Below the pieces are notes generated by a model. The model did not search any database. It saw only the letters and a program-made list of their open reading frames with translations, and was not told the DNA's origin. A DNA stretch of 64,000 nt from Bombilactobacillus bombi (GTDB taxonomy: Bacteria; Bacillota; Bacilli; Lactobacillales; Lactobacillaceae), in NCBI RefSeq assembly GCF_964340835.1, contig NZ_OZ204251.1. One strand, 5' to 3'. A program made the translations under genes and the position numbers. This document shows positions 1-8,896 of this stretch, piece by piece. Each line of letters opens with the position of its first letter. Within the stretch, counting starts at the first letter, position 1.

Positions 1-1397
1 TTAATATTATTTTGAATATGAGACCAATCAGTTTCTAATCCCAAAGCAATTTTCGCTAAAAACATCGCAGCTAAACAACCACTTTCATGAATTTGAGGAA
101 TACTAATTTTTTGATTAAAAACATCTGCTAAGATTTGTCCACCTAAAGTCGATTGAACAAATCCTCCAGTTACTAAAATTTGTTGAGGCGCAGGAACTAT
201 TTGCTTCAAAGTGGTTGCTACTGTATAAATATTAAAGACAATACCTTCCAACACTGCTCTTAGCATATCAGCACGTGTATGATGTCGATTTAAACCGTAA
301 AATGAGCCTCGAGCATCAGCATTCCACAAAGGCGCTCGCTCTCCTCCTAAATAAGGATGAAATAATAATCCTCGCGCTCCCACAGGTGAAGTGGCAGCAA
401 TCTTATTTAACAAATCAAAATCATTAATTTTTAAGAGTTGAGCCGTCGTATGTTGATCCTTAAATAAAGCATTTTTAGCCCAATCAAATATAATACCGCC
501 ATTATTCAAAGGACCACCAATAAGATATTGGCCATGCAAAATCGGATAACAAAATAAACGTGCTTTTTGATCCAATATTGGCTGCGGACTAACCGTTCGA
601 ACTGCTGCCGAAGTGCCAATATTAATTGTTAAAGTATCAGTTTGTAAGCCACTTAATCCTAAGGTTGATAAGGCTCCATCAGTAGCTCCCATTACTGTTG
701 TAACATTAGTACTCAAACCTGTAGCTTGAGCATACTTAGAGCGTAAACCCGTAATTTTCGTGGTAATTGGTACTAGTGGTGGTAATTGTTCTTCCTTAAC
801 TCCAGCAATAGCTAACAATTTTGGATCCCAGGTCAGAGTTTGTAGATTCATTAAGCCTGTTGAGGCTGCCATCGACTGTTCTTCCTGTAATTTTCCAGTA
901 TAACGCCAAATTAAATATTCTTTGATGCCAACCCAATAAGCAGCTTTTTGAAAAAGTTGAGCTTGCTGCTTTTGAAGCCATAATAACTTGTAAATTGGTC
1001 CCATGGGATGAATTGGTAAACCGGTACGTTGATAAATCTTTAATCCAACACCGGTTTCTTTCAATTCTTGCGTAATCGCAGCGGCACGATTATCAGCCCA
1101 AGTCATTACTCGCATTAAAGGATGATAATCCGTATCTAAAGCTAATAAGCTATGCTGTTGAGCAGACCAGGAAAGTGCTATTACTTCATTTCCTGCAACT
1201 TGAGCATTAATAATCACTTGGTTAATCACTTTTAAACTGGCCTGAAAAATTTCTTCTGCATCCTCTTCCGCCATATCGGGACTATCTTGATACATTGGAT
1301 AACTGGCGCTTGCTTGCCCTAAAGCTTTCCCAGCCAAATTATATAAAATAGCTTTTGTATTTGTGGTCCCAACGTCAATTCCAATAATATAACTCAA
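1..1397 (-). CDS. gntK: Gluconokinase, FGGY family (partial, C-terminus outside window)
   Basis: This FGGY carbohydrate kinase should phosphorylate gluconate to 6-phosphogluconate in the cytosol. The frame is open for 465 codons with no stop and runs off the left edge. It starts at a TTG (1397) behind a strong AAGGAAGGTGA site; no ATG fits. The N-terminal phosphate loop GIDVGTTNTKA (residues 6-16) and the C-terminal FGGY signatures YLGGERAPLW and VTGGFVQS are visible. The stretch YPMYQDSPDMAEED is typical of lactobacillar gluconate kinases rather than xylulokinases. About 40-50 C-terminal residues are probably missing. A GntP-type permease lies 29 kb away, so uptake and phosphorylation are not linked in this window. 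Confidence 0.85.
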   Translation of the reverse strand, partial: MSYIIGIDVGTTNTKAILYNLAGKALGQASASYPMYQDSPDMAEEDAEEIFQASLKVINQVIINAQVAGNEVIALSWSAQQHSLLALDTDYHPLMRVMTWADNRAAAITQELKETGVGLKIYQRTGLPIHPMGPIYKLLWLQKQQAQLFQKAAYWVGIKEYLIWRYTGKLQEEQSMAASTGLMNLQTLTWDPKLLAIAGVKEEQLPPLVPITTKITGLRSKYAQATGLSTNVTTVMGATDGALSTLGLSGLQTDTLTINIGTSAAVRTVSPQPILDQKARLFCYPILHGQYLIGGPLNNGGIIFDWAKNALFKDQHTTAQLLKINDFDLLNKIAATSPVGARGLLFHPYLGGERAPLWNADARGSFYGLNRHHTRADMLRAVLEGIVFNIYTVATTLKQIVPAPQQILVTGGFVQSTLGGQILADVFNQKISIPQIHESGCLAAMFLAKIALGLETDWSHIQNNI

Positions 1398-1509
1398 TTT
1401 GTCACCTTCCTTAAACTCGAAAACTGTTTCAAAGAAAAAAACACTTCACCAAATAAATGCACTCAATATTCCTGATAATTTTATCATTAAAACACTTTCT
1501 TTCGGTAAT

Positions 1510-1557
1510 AAAAAAATCTCACAATCATTAGTGTTTAACTAATAATTATGAGACAAT
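1510..1557 (-). terminator. Rho-independent terminator after mupG
   Basis: Read on the minus strand, this is a hairpin with arms around CTCATAATTATTAG and CTAATGATTGTGAG followed by a run of seven T. It lies between the mupG stop (1587) and the gluconokinase start (1397). Its 35-nt core (1518-1552) closely resembles a hairpin at the end of the IS element at 58470-60096. Confidence 0.8.
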
Positions 1558-1586
1558 CTAATCATGACATTGATTAACATTAATGT

Positions 1587-2681
1587 TTATTTTTCTACTA
1601 ATTTAAAGCTGCTCCAAGGTTTAATGTAGTCTAATAATGCTAGATCACTTTCAGCAATCTTCCCAATTACATTGCGTCGACCATCATTAGGGAAAGAACA
1701 CAAAGCAATTTGGAGTTCACCCTTATAGCGGGCATACTTATCGTTAACTACGATTACATCTCCGCGCTGAAAGTCAGCTTCATTATCATGTGCTGGAATA
1801 ATTTCGTCTTTATATTTAATGCGTGACATTGTGGAACGCACAAGATAAGCAGAAGCATCTCCTCGATACAATTGCAGTTCGTCCAAAGCAATCTTACGTT
1901 CTGTTCCATTTATGTTGGCATTGAATTCTAATTGCAAAAATGGTTCTGGAGCTTTAAATGCACTGGCAATTGCTTTAAGTTCTTCTTCTGAAGCATAGGC
2001 ATTACCAATAATCACATCATCAACCATATTTGTTAGAATTAAATGATTAACTTGAGAAGTAACTGGACGTTGGCGATCACTTTCAAGAGTCGGTAACCCT
2101 TCACTAACCGGCCATGGACCAGTTGTAGCTGCATGGGATGAAACAAAAGCAGCACTATGAATATTAAATTTACGATATAATTGGGAATAATCTAGAAAAA
2201 TTTCTTCACTTAAACCTGTGTAAGATTGTGGATAAAAGTTATGACATCCCAATAAATTGTCTGGATTAGGTGCATAATCCATAATTTGTTGTAAATAATG
2301 CGTTCCACGACTCATATTGAGTTCAATCTTCAAGCCATAAGGATTGCGAGTCATTTGTGCTTCCTCAAGACCACTAAAGCCTTCATCCAAACGCAGTCCC
2401 CAAACATTTAACTCGTGGAAAAAGGATAAATCATCGTATTTAATGTTTAAAGATTCAAACAAACTCGGATTAATATCAACAATAACTTTCATTCCTAAAG
2501 AATTGGCATGATTCACTACTTGTTTAAATTTTCCCAGAATATCTTCACCGTCATCGCCTACTAATTGCAATAGCGACGTGAACACACGTTGATAACCATA
2601 TTTATGAGCTAAATCTAAGTACTCCTTGTCTTTAGCAAAAGTAGATTGCTCAGGATAAACCGAAACGCCTAACATCCGCAT
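1587..2681 (-). CDS. mupG: MupG-like (DUF871/GH170) TIM-barrel glycosidase
   Basis: The 364-aa protein matches the DUF871 family, whose characterised member MupG is an intracellular 6-phospho-N-acetylmuramidase that splits MurNAc-6P-GlcNAc during cell-wall recycling. The start MRMLGVSVYPEQS and an N-terminal TIM-barrel half (to about residue 240), followed by a smaller beta domain, fit this family, as does the length. The start ATG at 2681 follows GAGGTGACAATTTT. The gene lies downstream of a PTS EIIC and a GH1 enzyme on the same strand, but a 213-bp gap with a good -10 (TATAAT near 2726) suggests its own promoter. The specific substrate is inferred from the family only. Confidence 0.75.
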   Translation of the reverse strand: MRMLGVSVYPEQSTFAKDKEYLDLAHKYGYQRVFTSLLQLVGDDGEDILGKFKQVVNHANSLGMKVIVDINPSLFESLNIKYDDLSFFHELNVWGLRLDEGFSGLEEAQMTRNPYGLKIELNMSRGTHYLQQIMDYAPNPDNLLGCHNFYPQSYTGLSEEIFLDYSQLYRKFNIHSAAFVSSHAATTGPWPVSEGLPTLESDRQRPVTSQVNHLILTNMVDDVIIGNAYASEEELKAIASAFKAPEPFLQLEFNANINGTERKIALDELQLYRGDASAYLVRSTMSRIKYKDEIIPAHDNEADFQRGDVIVVNDKYARYKGELQIALCSFPNDGRRNVIGKIAESDLALLDYIKPWSSFKLVEK

Positions 2682-2894
2682 AAAATTGTCACCTCAAGTT
2701 TTATTTGTTTACCCTTTCATTATATAGTAATTATAAATAATAGTCTGCTAATTATACTAAGAAAAATTCAATCAGGTACTGACGAGCCAATTATTATGTT
2801 AATTGCTAATCTAATTAATAAATTATTGGATATAGTAAAAGTAAACATATGCTGTCATTAAAACTTAATTAGTAAAATGGATTTTATAAAATAA

Positions 2895-4214
2895 TTATTG
2901 TTGTAGTTGAGCCGTTTTTTGCATAACTTTTTCACTCATAAACATAAACGGTATATAAAAGATAACCCCAATAACAATAATAAGTAATTGGACTAGTACT
3001 GCTCTCCAATCACCAGCAGTACACAAGTATGCATTAAGTAACGGAGGTGTCGTCCAAGGAACCATCACAACTACTCGATTCATCCAACCAATGGATGTAA
3101 AGAAATAAGCAATCAAATCTCCAACGACCGGCATCAAAACAAAAGGAATCATCATTGGAATATTAAATACAATTGGATATCCAAAAATTACCGGTTCATT
3201 AATATTAAATAGTCCTGGAGCAACAGCTAAACTTGCAATATCCTTGCTAGATTTCATTTTTGAAAATAAGAAAATAGCAATCAAAAGGCATAATGTACAG
3301 CCAGTCCCACCTACCATACCAAACACATCACGAAATGTATAAGTCAAAATATATGGTATATGTTTATGAGCAGCATAAGCCGCCATATTCTTGTTCATAT
3401 TAATTAATAAGACTGGATCTAATAATGTGCCATTAATTACAGTCTGATGTATTCCTAAGGTAAATAGAAAATTACCAACACTATAAATAAACAACATTCC
3501 TGGTAAGCTAGTATTAAATTTTCGTAATGGTTCTTGAATTAAGTTTGTAATTAAATCAATTAAGTTAGTATTACCATATATAACTAATAAAGTAGAAATT
3601 AATGCAAAAATACTTAACGTAAAAATTGCTGGAATTAAATCATTAAAAGAAGCTGCTACTGCTGGAGGGATATTTTCTCCTAAATGAATTTTTAGATGCT
3701 TCATCTTAGAAAACCAAATAAACAATTCAGTAGCTACTAATCCAATAATAATTCCTGAAAACATACCTGTTGTACCTAAATTAGTATAAGATAGACCACC
3801 TGTAACTAATGTATTTTTAGCACCTTTTAAAGTTGTTAATTTAATTGAACTAGGCATCATTATAATTAAACTAGCTAATGCTATAACTGCTGAAAGTATT
3901 CCATTCTTAAATTGTTTATTAATCGCTAAAGTATAGCCAATTACAGGAGCCAAAGCTAATCCTGCGATATTTAGAGTTCCGTTAGTAATATTATTTCCCC
4001 ATAATTGCAAGTTAGTTAAATTTTGTCCATGAGCAAATTGTGGGAAAAGCACATTATTCATTAATACTCCTAAGCCAGCTAAAATAAACAAGGGCATAAT
4101 AACAGCAAATGAATCACGTAAAGAACGCAAGTGTATTTCATTACCAATCTTTACAGATACAGCAGTAAATTTATCAAAAAATTTTTTCCCACGACTCTTA
4201 GTTAGAGTAGCCAT
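2895..4214 (-). CDS. PTS lactose/cellobiose-family EIIC permease
   Basis: This 439-aa membrane protein is the EIIC channel of a lactose/cellobiose-type phosphotransferase system. It has a cytosolic N-terminus (residues 1-35, ending in SLRDSFAVIMPLFILAGLG) and about ten membrane segments. The FNINEPVIFGYPIVFN motif around residue 335 is the conserved substrate and phosphorylation region of CelB-type permeases. No EIIA or EIIB domain is fused or encoded next to it, so these must be supplied elsewhere. It lies 26 bp downstream of the 6-phospho-beta-glucosidase, as expected for import and cleavage of an aryl- or cellobiose-type beta-glucoside. The exact sugar cannot be read from the sequence. Confidence 0.88.
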   Translation of the reverse strand: MATLTKSRGKKFFDKFTAVSVKIGNEIHLRSLRDSFAVIMPLFILAGLGVLMNNVLFPQFAHGQNLTNLQLWGNNITNGTLNIAGLALAPVIGYTLAINKQFKNGILSAVIALASLIIMMPSSIKLTTLKGAKNTLVTGGLSYTNLGTTGMFSGIIIGLVATELFIWFSKMKHLKIHLGENIPPAVAASFNDLIPAIFTLSIFALISTLLVIYGNTNLIDLITNLIQEPLRKFNTSLPGMLFIYSVGNFLFTLGIHQTVINGTLLDPVLLINMNKNMAAYAAHKHIPYILTYTFRDVFGMVGGTGCTLCLLIAIFLFSKMKSSKDIASLAVAPGLFNINEPVIFGYPIVFNIPMMIPFVLMPVVGDLIAYFFTSIGWMNRVVVMVPWTTPPLLNAYLCTAGDWRAVLVQLLIIVIGVIFYIPFMFMSEKVMQKTAQLQQ

Positions 4215-4239
4215 TTATTTTCCTTCTTTCAAGACACTT

Positions 4240-5613
4240 TCAAGATAAACTTTCTCCATTAGATTTAATTACACGTTGGATCCAGTAATAACTTTGCTTA
4301 GGTATTCGCTTTAAATCTTTTAAATCATGATTAGAGCGGTTTACATAAACTACACCGTAGCGTTTGTCCATATTTCCTTGTGAACTAGGTATATCAATTA
4401 AACCCCAACCTAAATACCCGATAACATTAGCTCCATCAGCTACTGCATTTTTGAGAGCTTGCAGATGATGGCGATGATATTGAATTCGATAAGTATCATT
4501 AATTGGATGTTGACCATCCCAGTTCTCACGTACACCAATACCATTTTCAATTGGAAAAATTGGTAAATGTGTCCGATTATAAAGATCCATTAAAACACCA
4601 TAAAACCCTTGAGAGTCAATTTGCCAATTCCATTCATTAGTTGCTAAATAATGATTATGTGCTTGTCCCAAGTAGCTATAATCATTAGGAATTGTCCCTA
4701 CAGGAATCTTACTGCTATCAATACAAGATGTAGCATAGTAACTAAAACTAATAAAATCGCTACGAGTTTGGGCAATTTCAGCTAATTCATCTACTTGTAA
4801 GATATCAGCTAGATAGTTTTGCTTCATAAAGGCTACAACTTCATCAGAATATTGACCTTCAGTAAATATTCGCAATAAGTTATAGTCATTAAATTCTTTA
4901 CATTTACGAACTGCTGCTACATCTTGCGGATTAGATGTAGCTGGATACATCTCCTGAAACGCTTCCATTCCGCCAATTAACAAATTAGGATAATTTTGAT
5001 GAATATAATTTGTAATCCGTGCATGTGCCAATACAATATTATGTTGAATTTGATAAAGATCATGTACTGACTGTTCACCAGTTAAGTACCCACTACAATT
5101 AAAGGCTTCGCGCGTACTGTACAAGTTTTGTTCATTAAAAGTAATCCAATATTTGACTTGATTACCAAATTCCTCAATCATTTTTTTACCATATGTCACA
5201 AAATGGTTAATAACCTTTTTACTGATAAAACCGTTATATTGTTGAGCTTGATAAAGCGGCATATCAAAATGATATAGACAAATCATGGGCTGAATATTGT
5301 TAGCTAACAGTTCATCAATCAAATCATGATAAAATTTAATTCCTTCAGGATTAAATTCACCCTCACCTTTAGGCTGCACACGACTCCAAGAAATTTGAAA
5401 TCGATAAAAATTCATACCTAAATCTTTCATCAAGGAAATATCTTCTGGATAGCGATGATATTCATCAATTGCTACTTTCCAATCAGATACATTCTTTGTA
5501 GCTGGTCGCACATCGTACACTGATTGACCTTTTCCACCTTCATTGATTGCTCCTTCCGTTTGCATACTGGAAGTAGAATTACCCCAGAAAAAATCAGATT
5601 TTAATACTGTCAT
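4240..5613 (-). CDS. 6-phospho-beta-glucosidase, GH1
   Basis: This glycoside hydrolase family 1 enzyme cleaves phosphorylated beta-glucosides delivered by the adjacent EIIC. I place the start at ATG 5613 (MTVLKSDFFWGNS), which has AAAGGAG seven bases upstream. A longer in-frame start 36 bp upstream would lie in the leader. The acid/base glutamate is in WITFNEQN (usual form TFNEP, so Q replaces P), and the nucleophile is in FPIENGIG. The C-terminal WGLIDIPSS is a normal substrate-site variant. Length 457 aa is usual for GH1. A 12/14 cre-like match (TGAAAACGCTATTT, 5629-5642) lies in the leader, so catabolite repression is possible. The divergent GntR gene is the likely local regulator. Confidence 0.9.
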   Translation of the reverse strand: MTVLKSDFFWGNSTSSMQTEGAINEGGKGQSVYDVRPATKNVSDWKVAIDEYHRYPEDISLMKDLGMNFYRFQISWSRVQPKGEGEFNPEGIKFYHDLIDELLANNIQPMICLYHFDMPLYQAQQYNGFISKKVINHFVTYGKKMIEEFGNQVKYWITFNEQNLYSTREAFNCSGYLTGEQSVHDLYQIQHNIVLAHARITNYIHQNYPNLLIGGMEAFQEMYPATSNPQDVAAVRKCKEFNDYNLLRIFTEGQYSDEVVAFMKQNYLADILQVDELAEIAQTRSDFISFSYYATSCIDSSKIPVGTIPNDYSYLGQAHNHYLATNEWNWQIDSQGFYGVLMDLYNRTHLPIFPIENGIGVRENWDGQHPINDTYRIQYHRHHLQALKNAVADGANVIGYLGWGLIDIPSSQGNMDKRYGVVYVNRSNHDLKDLKRIPKQSYYWIQRVIKSNGESLS

Positions 5614-5651
5614 TAGCAAACACTCCTTTGAAAACGCTATTTTATACAAAA

Positions 5652-5689
5652 ATAAGTATATACTTTTATTTATAAAAGTAAATACTTAT
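5652..5689. promoter_or_regulatory. Double palindromic operator, probable GntR binding region
   Basis: The divergent interval between the GH1 gene and the GntR gene holds a 38-bp dyad with 18-bp arms and one mismatch. Each arm contains a shorter palindrome of the form AAGTA-NN-TACTT (5654-5665 and 5676-5687). Their centres are 22 bp apart, about two helical turns. This arrangement suits two regulator dimers bound on the same DNA face. The assignment to the adjacent GntR/UTRA protein is inference. Confidence 0.7.
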
Positions 5690-5796
5690 TTGTAAATCAA
5701 TACTGGTTTTGCTTATATAATTCTTTTATAATGATATTAAATTGGGATTATTTAAATGGATTAATTCCAAAATATCTGTGAAATGAAGAGAGTCTA

Positions 5797-6516
5797 TTGC
5801 CTAAATACTTGGAAATTGAAAATATCCTTAGAAAAAGAATAAAGGATGGTGTTTATCCCCCTGGTTCTCCTTTTCCTCAGCAAAATAAATTAGCTTTGGA
5901 GTTCAACACTAGTCGTGTCACTATTCGCAAAGCTTTAGAGCATCTAATTAAAACTGGTTTAGTCTATACACAACGTGGTTCTGGAACATTTGTTCGCGCT
6001 GATGCACAAATAATGACCCAGTTTAATGCCAATATTGATCAATATGTTGGAACAACTAAACTATTGGGTAAAAATCATAATATTAATAGTAAAATTATTA
6101 GCTTTGGCTTTCATTACCCTGATAAACTCGATATGCAATATTTAAATTTAAAAAGTCACGATATGATTTACGATATTCATAGATTAAGAATAGTTGATAA
6201 TGAATCTTATGCATTAGAGTATACGAAAATGCCTGTCAAAGTTATTCCAGGTATTGATGAAAATGTTCTAAAAGGATCTATCTATGAATACATAGAAAAA
6301 CAACTTCATCAAAAAATTGGTGCTGCTTATAGGAAAATCAGTGCCGCTAAACCCAGTAATGATGACAAAAAGTATTTAGATTGTAAAATTGATGATCCAG
6401 TTTTAAAAGTAAAGCAAGTAGTATTTTTAGGAAATGATATTCCTTTTGAATTATCCGAAACCCACCACCGCTATGACAAAGAAAATATAATGGTTTATCT
6501 AACTGGACATGATTAA
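5797..6516 (+). CDS. GntR-family regulator (HutC/UTRA type)
   Basis: This 239-aa transcription factor has an N-terminal winged helix-turn-helix (residues 1-68, with NTSRVTIRKALEHL and RGSGTFV, both hallmarks of GntR proteins). A UTRA effector domain follows (about 85-235) that senses a phosphorylated sugar in related proteins. It starts at a TTG (5797) with GAAGAGAG upstream. It is divergent from the beta-glucoside EIIC/GH1 pair and shares the palindromic region at 5652-5689. The likely role is repression of that pair, relieved by the phosphorylated beta-glucoside. Confidence 0.88.
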   Translation: MPKYLEIENILRKRIKDGVYPPGSPFPQQNKLALEFNTSRVTIRKALEHLIKTGLVYTQRGSGTFVRADAQIMTQFNANIDQYVGTTKLLGKNHNINSKIISFGFHYPDKLDMQYLNLKSHDMIYDIHRLRIVDNESYALEYTKMPVKVIPGIDENVLKGSIYEYIEKQLHQKIGAAYRKISAAKPSNDDKKYLDCKIDDPVLKVKQVVFLGNDIPFELSETHHRYDKENIMVYLTGHD

Positions 6517-6609
6517 TATATAACCGCACACTTTTATTTAAAAATAATCTTTAAAATCACTGACAACTTCAATAATATATTGTTATTTAATGAACTTTTG
6601 ACTAATAAA

Positions 6610-6623
6610 AGAAATCGTTTACA
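6610..6623 (+). promoter_or_regulatory. Putative cre (CcpA site) upstream of the AEC permease
   Basis: AGAAATCGTTTACA matches the cre consensus TGWAANCGNTNWCA at every fixed position except the first. It lies about 38 bp upstream of a good promoter (-35 TTGCCA at 6662, -10 TATACT at 6685). In related Firmicutes, cre sites placed upstream of the -35 mediate CcpA activation rather than repression. Confidence 0.55.
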
Positions 6624-6661
6624 CTGTTGGCACATAACTGATTATCAAATATTGTTATTGG

Positions 6662-6690
6662 TTGCCAGTAAATTGTTATTTCGTTATACT
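6662..6690 (+). promoter_or_regulatory. Sigma-A promoter for the AEC permease/dehydrogenase pair
   Basis: TTGCCA and TATACT are separated by 17 bp and lie 40 bp upstream of the permease start codon. Confidence 0.6.
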
Positions 6691-6730
6691 TAAGTTGTAA
6701 TACAGATTGGAATATATAAGGAGGAGCATC

Positions 6731-7792
6731 ATGAATTTAGCGAAAGTTTTACAAAAAACTTTCACCAATATGGACATAATAAGTGCTATTTCGTCTACTT
6801 TGTTAATTATTTTACTTGGGTTTATCCTACGAAAAAAGGGAATCTTTGATGGAAAATTTGGCAAAATGATGACTAAAGTAGTACTATCTGTCTCATTGCC
6901 AGCTTTAGCGTTTAATTCATTTATGGTTCCCATCGATGAAAAAACACTGCAGCATGGTATTAATGTTTTAATTTTTGGAATTATCATTTATATTGTTTTA
7001 ATTTTAGTAACCCCGTTACTATATTTGAATTATTCAGATCGTGATAAACGAACTGTTTTAAGTGTTTTAACCACTTTTGGTTCAACAACATTTTTTGGTA
7101 TTCCGATTGTCTCTGCTATTTATGGACCCAAAGGAACAATGTATGCTTCAATTTTTAATATTGGATATCGTATTTTCTTATATTCATACGCTTATATTGT
7201 CATGAGCGGTTTAAAAATGGATAAAAAGAATGTCAAACAAATGTTTTTAAACCCCGTAGTATTGGCTACTTTTTTAGGTTTAATTCTTTGGATTATCCAG
7301 CCTTATATGCCTCAAATTGGCGGTATTGATCCCACTACCAAAGCAGCTGTTAATGTAGCATTTTATCGTATTGATGTCACTGCACCGTGGCTGTTCAAAC
7401 CATTAACATACTTGGCCAGTTTATCATCTCCACTTGCTTGGTTAGCTATTGGTTCAACCTTAGGTGAGATCAGTATTAAAGATGCTGCTAGAAACAAAAC
7501 TTCTTGGTACTATACCTTTATGAAGACTGTTATCGTTCCGCTAATTACCTTTGTATTGTTATTTGTACTAAAAATCACCAACATTATGCCTGTTGACTTA
7601 GTTGCTTTAGCGACCATGATTATTATGATGGCTACTCCAACAGCCGCAGTTGTTTCTTCTTATGCGATTGGATTTGACCGTGAAGCCGTCATGACATCTA
7701 ACGCCTCATTCTTATCAACTTTAGGGGCAGTGATTATGATTCCAATCTGGATTGTAATTATTTCAATTGTCGGATCTGCTGGTATTTTCTAA
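6731..7792 (+). CDS. AEC-family transporter (malate/organic acid permease type)
   Basis: This 353-aa integral membrane protein of the auxin efflux carrier family has about ten hydrophobic segments in two inverted halves. Typical landmarks are GFILRKKGIF near the start, FGSTTFFGIP in the middle, and ATPTAAVVSSYAIGFDR before the last segments. The start at 6731 is chosen because AAGGAGG precedes it by six bases; a longer frame begins 24 bp upstream without such a site. AEC proteins in lactobacilli move malate, lactate or similar monocarboxylates. The next gene, 22 bp downstream, is a D-2-hydroxyacid dehydrogenase. A 2-oxo/2-hydroxy acid couple is therefore the likely substrate class. Confidence 0.85.
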   Translation: MNLAKVLQKTFTNMDIISAISSTLLIILLGFILRKKGIFDGKFGKMMTKVVLSVSLPALAFNSFMVPIDEKTLQHGINVLIFGIIIYIVLILVTPLLYLNYSDRDKRTVLSVLTTFGSTTFFGIPIVSAIYGPKGTMYASIFNIGYRIFLYSYAYIVMSGLKMDKKNVKQMFLNPVVLATFLGLILWIIQPYMPQIGGIDPTTKAAVNVAFYRIDVTAPWLFKPLTYLASLSSPLAWLAIGSTLGEISIKDAARNKTSWYYTFMKTVIVPLITFVLLFVLKITNIMPVDLVALATMIIMMATPTAAVVSSYAIGFDREAVMTSNASFLSTLGAVIMIPIWIVIISIVGSAGIF

Positions 7793-7814
7793 ATTATATT
7801 AAGGAGGAAAAGAT

Positions 7815-8810
7815 ATGACTTTTAAAATCGCAGCATATGGTGTTCGCGAAAATGAGATTGATTATTTTAAAAATTTGAACAAATATAATTATGAATTAAA
7901 ATTAATCCCTGAGTTATTGACTCATGAAAACATTGATACTGCTCAAGGAATGGATGCAGTTTTGTTACGTGCTAATTGCGTAGCTGATGCTGATAATTTA
8001 AACCAATTAAAAGATTGGGGTATTAAATATGTCTTTACCCGAACTGTTGGCTATAATCATATTGATTTAACTGCAGCTCATGCCAACAATCAAGTAGTAG
8101 CTCGAGTACCGTCATATTCTCCCCATGCTGTAGCAGATTTGGCTTTTAGTCTGGGACTAACCTTACAACGCCATATTAGTTTAGCTACTTATAATAGTCA
8201 GCAAAAAGATTTTCAAGTTAAAACTGAAGAGTTTAGTCAAGAAATTCATGATTTAACAGTTGGTATTATTGGTACAGGACGTATTGGTGTAACTGAAGCC
8301 CAGAACTATCAAGCTTTAGGAGCTCAGGTGCTAGGTTATGATGTTTTCCAATCAGATGCCGCTAAAGAAGTTGTTGAATTTGTAGACCAAGAAGAACTTT
8401 TTCAACAAGCTGATATTGTTTCTTTGCATGTTCCTTATTTCCCAGGTAAAAATGATCGATTTGTCAATGCAGAATTAATTTCTTTGATGAAACCAACAGC
8501 TGTTCTTATTAATACCGCTCGTGCTGAAATCGTAGATGTTAAGGCCGTAATACAAGCTTTACAAAATCAAAAACTAGGTGGATTTGCCACTGATGTTATT
8601 GATAATGAAAAGAATTATTTAGGCAAAAAAATTAACCAAATCAATGATCCTAATTTGCAAGCTTTGATTGACCTTTATCCTCGAGCAATCATTACACCTC
8701 ACATTGGCTCTTACACCAAAGAAGCTTTACGCGACATGATTACTATTAGCTATGATAATTTCAATGATGTTTTAACTACTGGTACTACTAAGAACTTAGT
8801 AGAAGAATAA
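7815..8810 (+). CDS. D-2-hydroxyacid dehydrogenase (LdhD/D-HicDH type)
   Basis: This NAD-dependent cytosolic enzyme of 331 aa reduces 2-oxo acids to D-2-hydroxy acids. The nucleotide-binding glycine motif is GIIGTGRIG (about residues 152-160). The catalytic arginine lies in NTARAEIVD, and the catalytic histidine in TPHIGSYTKEA near residue 296. The N-terminal half most resembles lactobacillar D-2-hydroxyisocaproate and D-lactate dehydrogenases. The start has AAGGAGG eight bases upstream. It shares a transcription unit with the AEC permease and ends at a strong terminator. Whether pyruvate or a branched 2-oxo acid is preferred cannot be decided from sequence. Confidence 0.88.
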   Translation: MTFKIAAYGVRENEIDYFKNLNKYNYELKLIPELLTHENIDTAQGMDAVLLRANCVADADNLNQLKDWGIKYVFTRTVGYNHIDLTAAHANNQVVARVPSYSPHAVADLAFSLGLTLQRHISLATYNSQQKDFQVKTEEFSQEIHDLTVGIIGTGRIGVTEAQNYQALGAQVLGYDVFQSDAAKEVVEFVDQEELFQQADIVSLHVPYFPGKNDRFVNAELISLMKPTAVLINTARAEIVDVKAVIQALQNQKLGGFATDVIDNEKNYLGKKINQINDPNLQALIDLYPRAIITPHIGSYTKEALRDMITISYDNFNDVLTTGTTKNLVEE

Positions 8811-8815
8811 ATTAA

Positions 8816-8860
8816 AATAACGGCCTCAATTAGCTATATTGCTAACTGGGGCCGTTATTT
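8816..8860. terminator. Bidirectional terminator
   Basis: A hairpin with arms of about 19 nt (AAATAACGGCC…TTAGC and its complement) and a six-base loop has T-rich tails on both strands. It ends the dehydrogenase transcript on the plus strand and the small-peptide transcript on the minus strand. Confidence 0.85.
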
Positions 8861-8896
8861 GATTTCAAAAACTTTAATTTACATTACTAAATATAA

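Noticed and set aside
796..981. 61-codon frame inside gluconokinase
   Set aside because: It lies wholly within the intact kinase frame on the same strand, in another phase, without a ribosome binding site.
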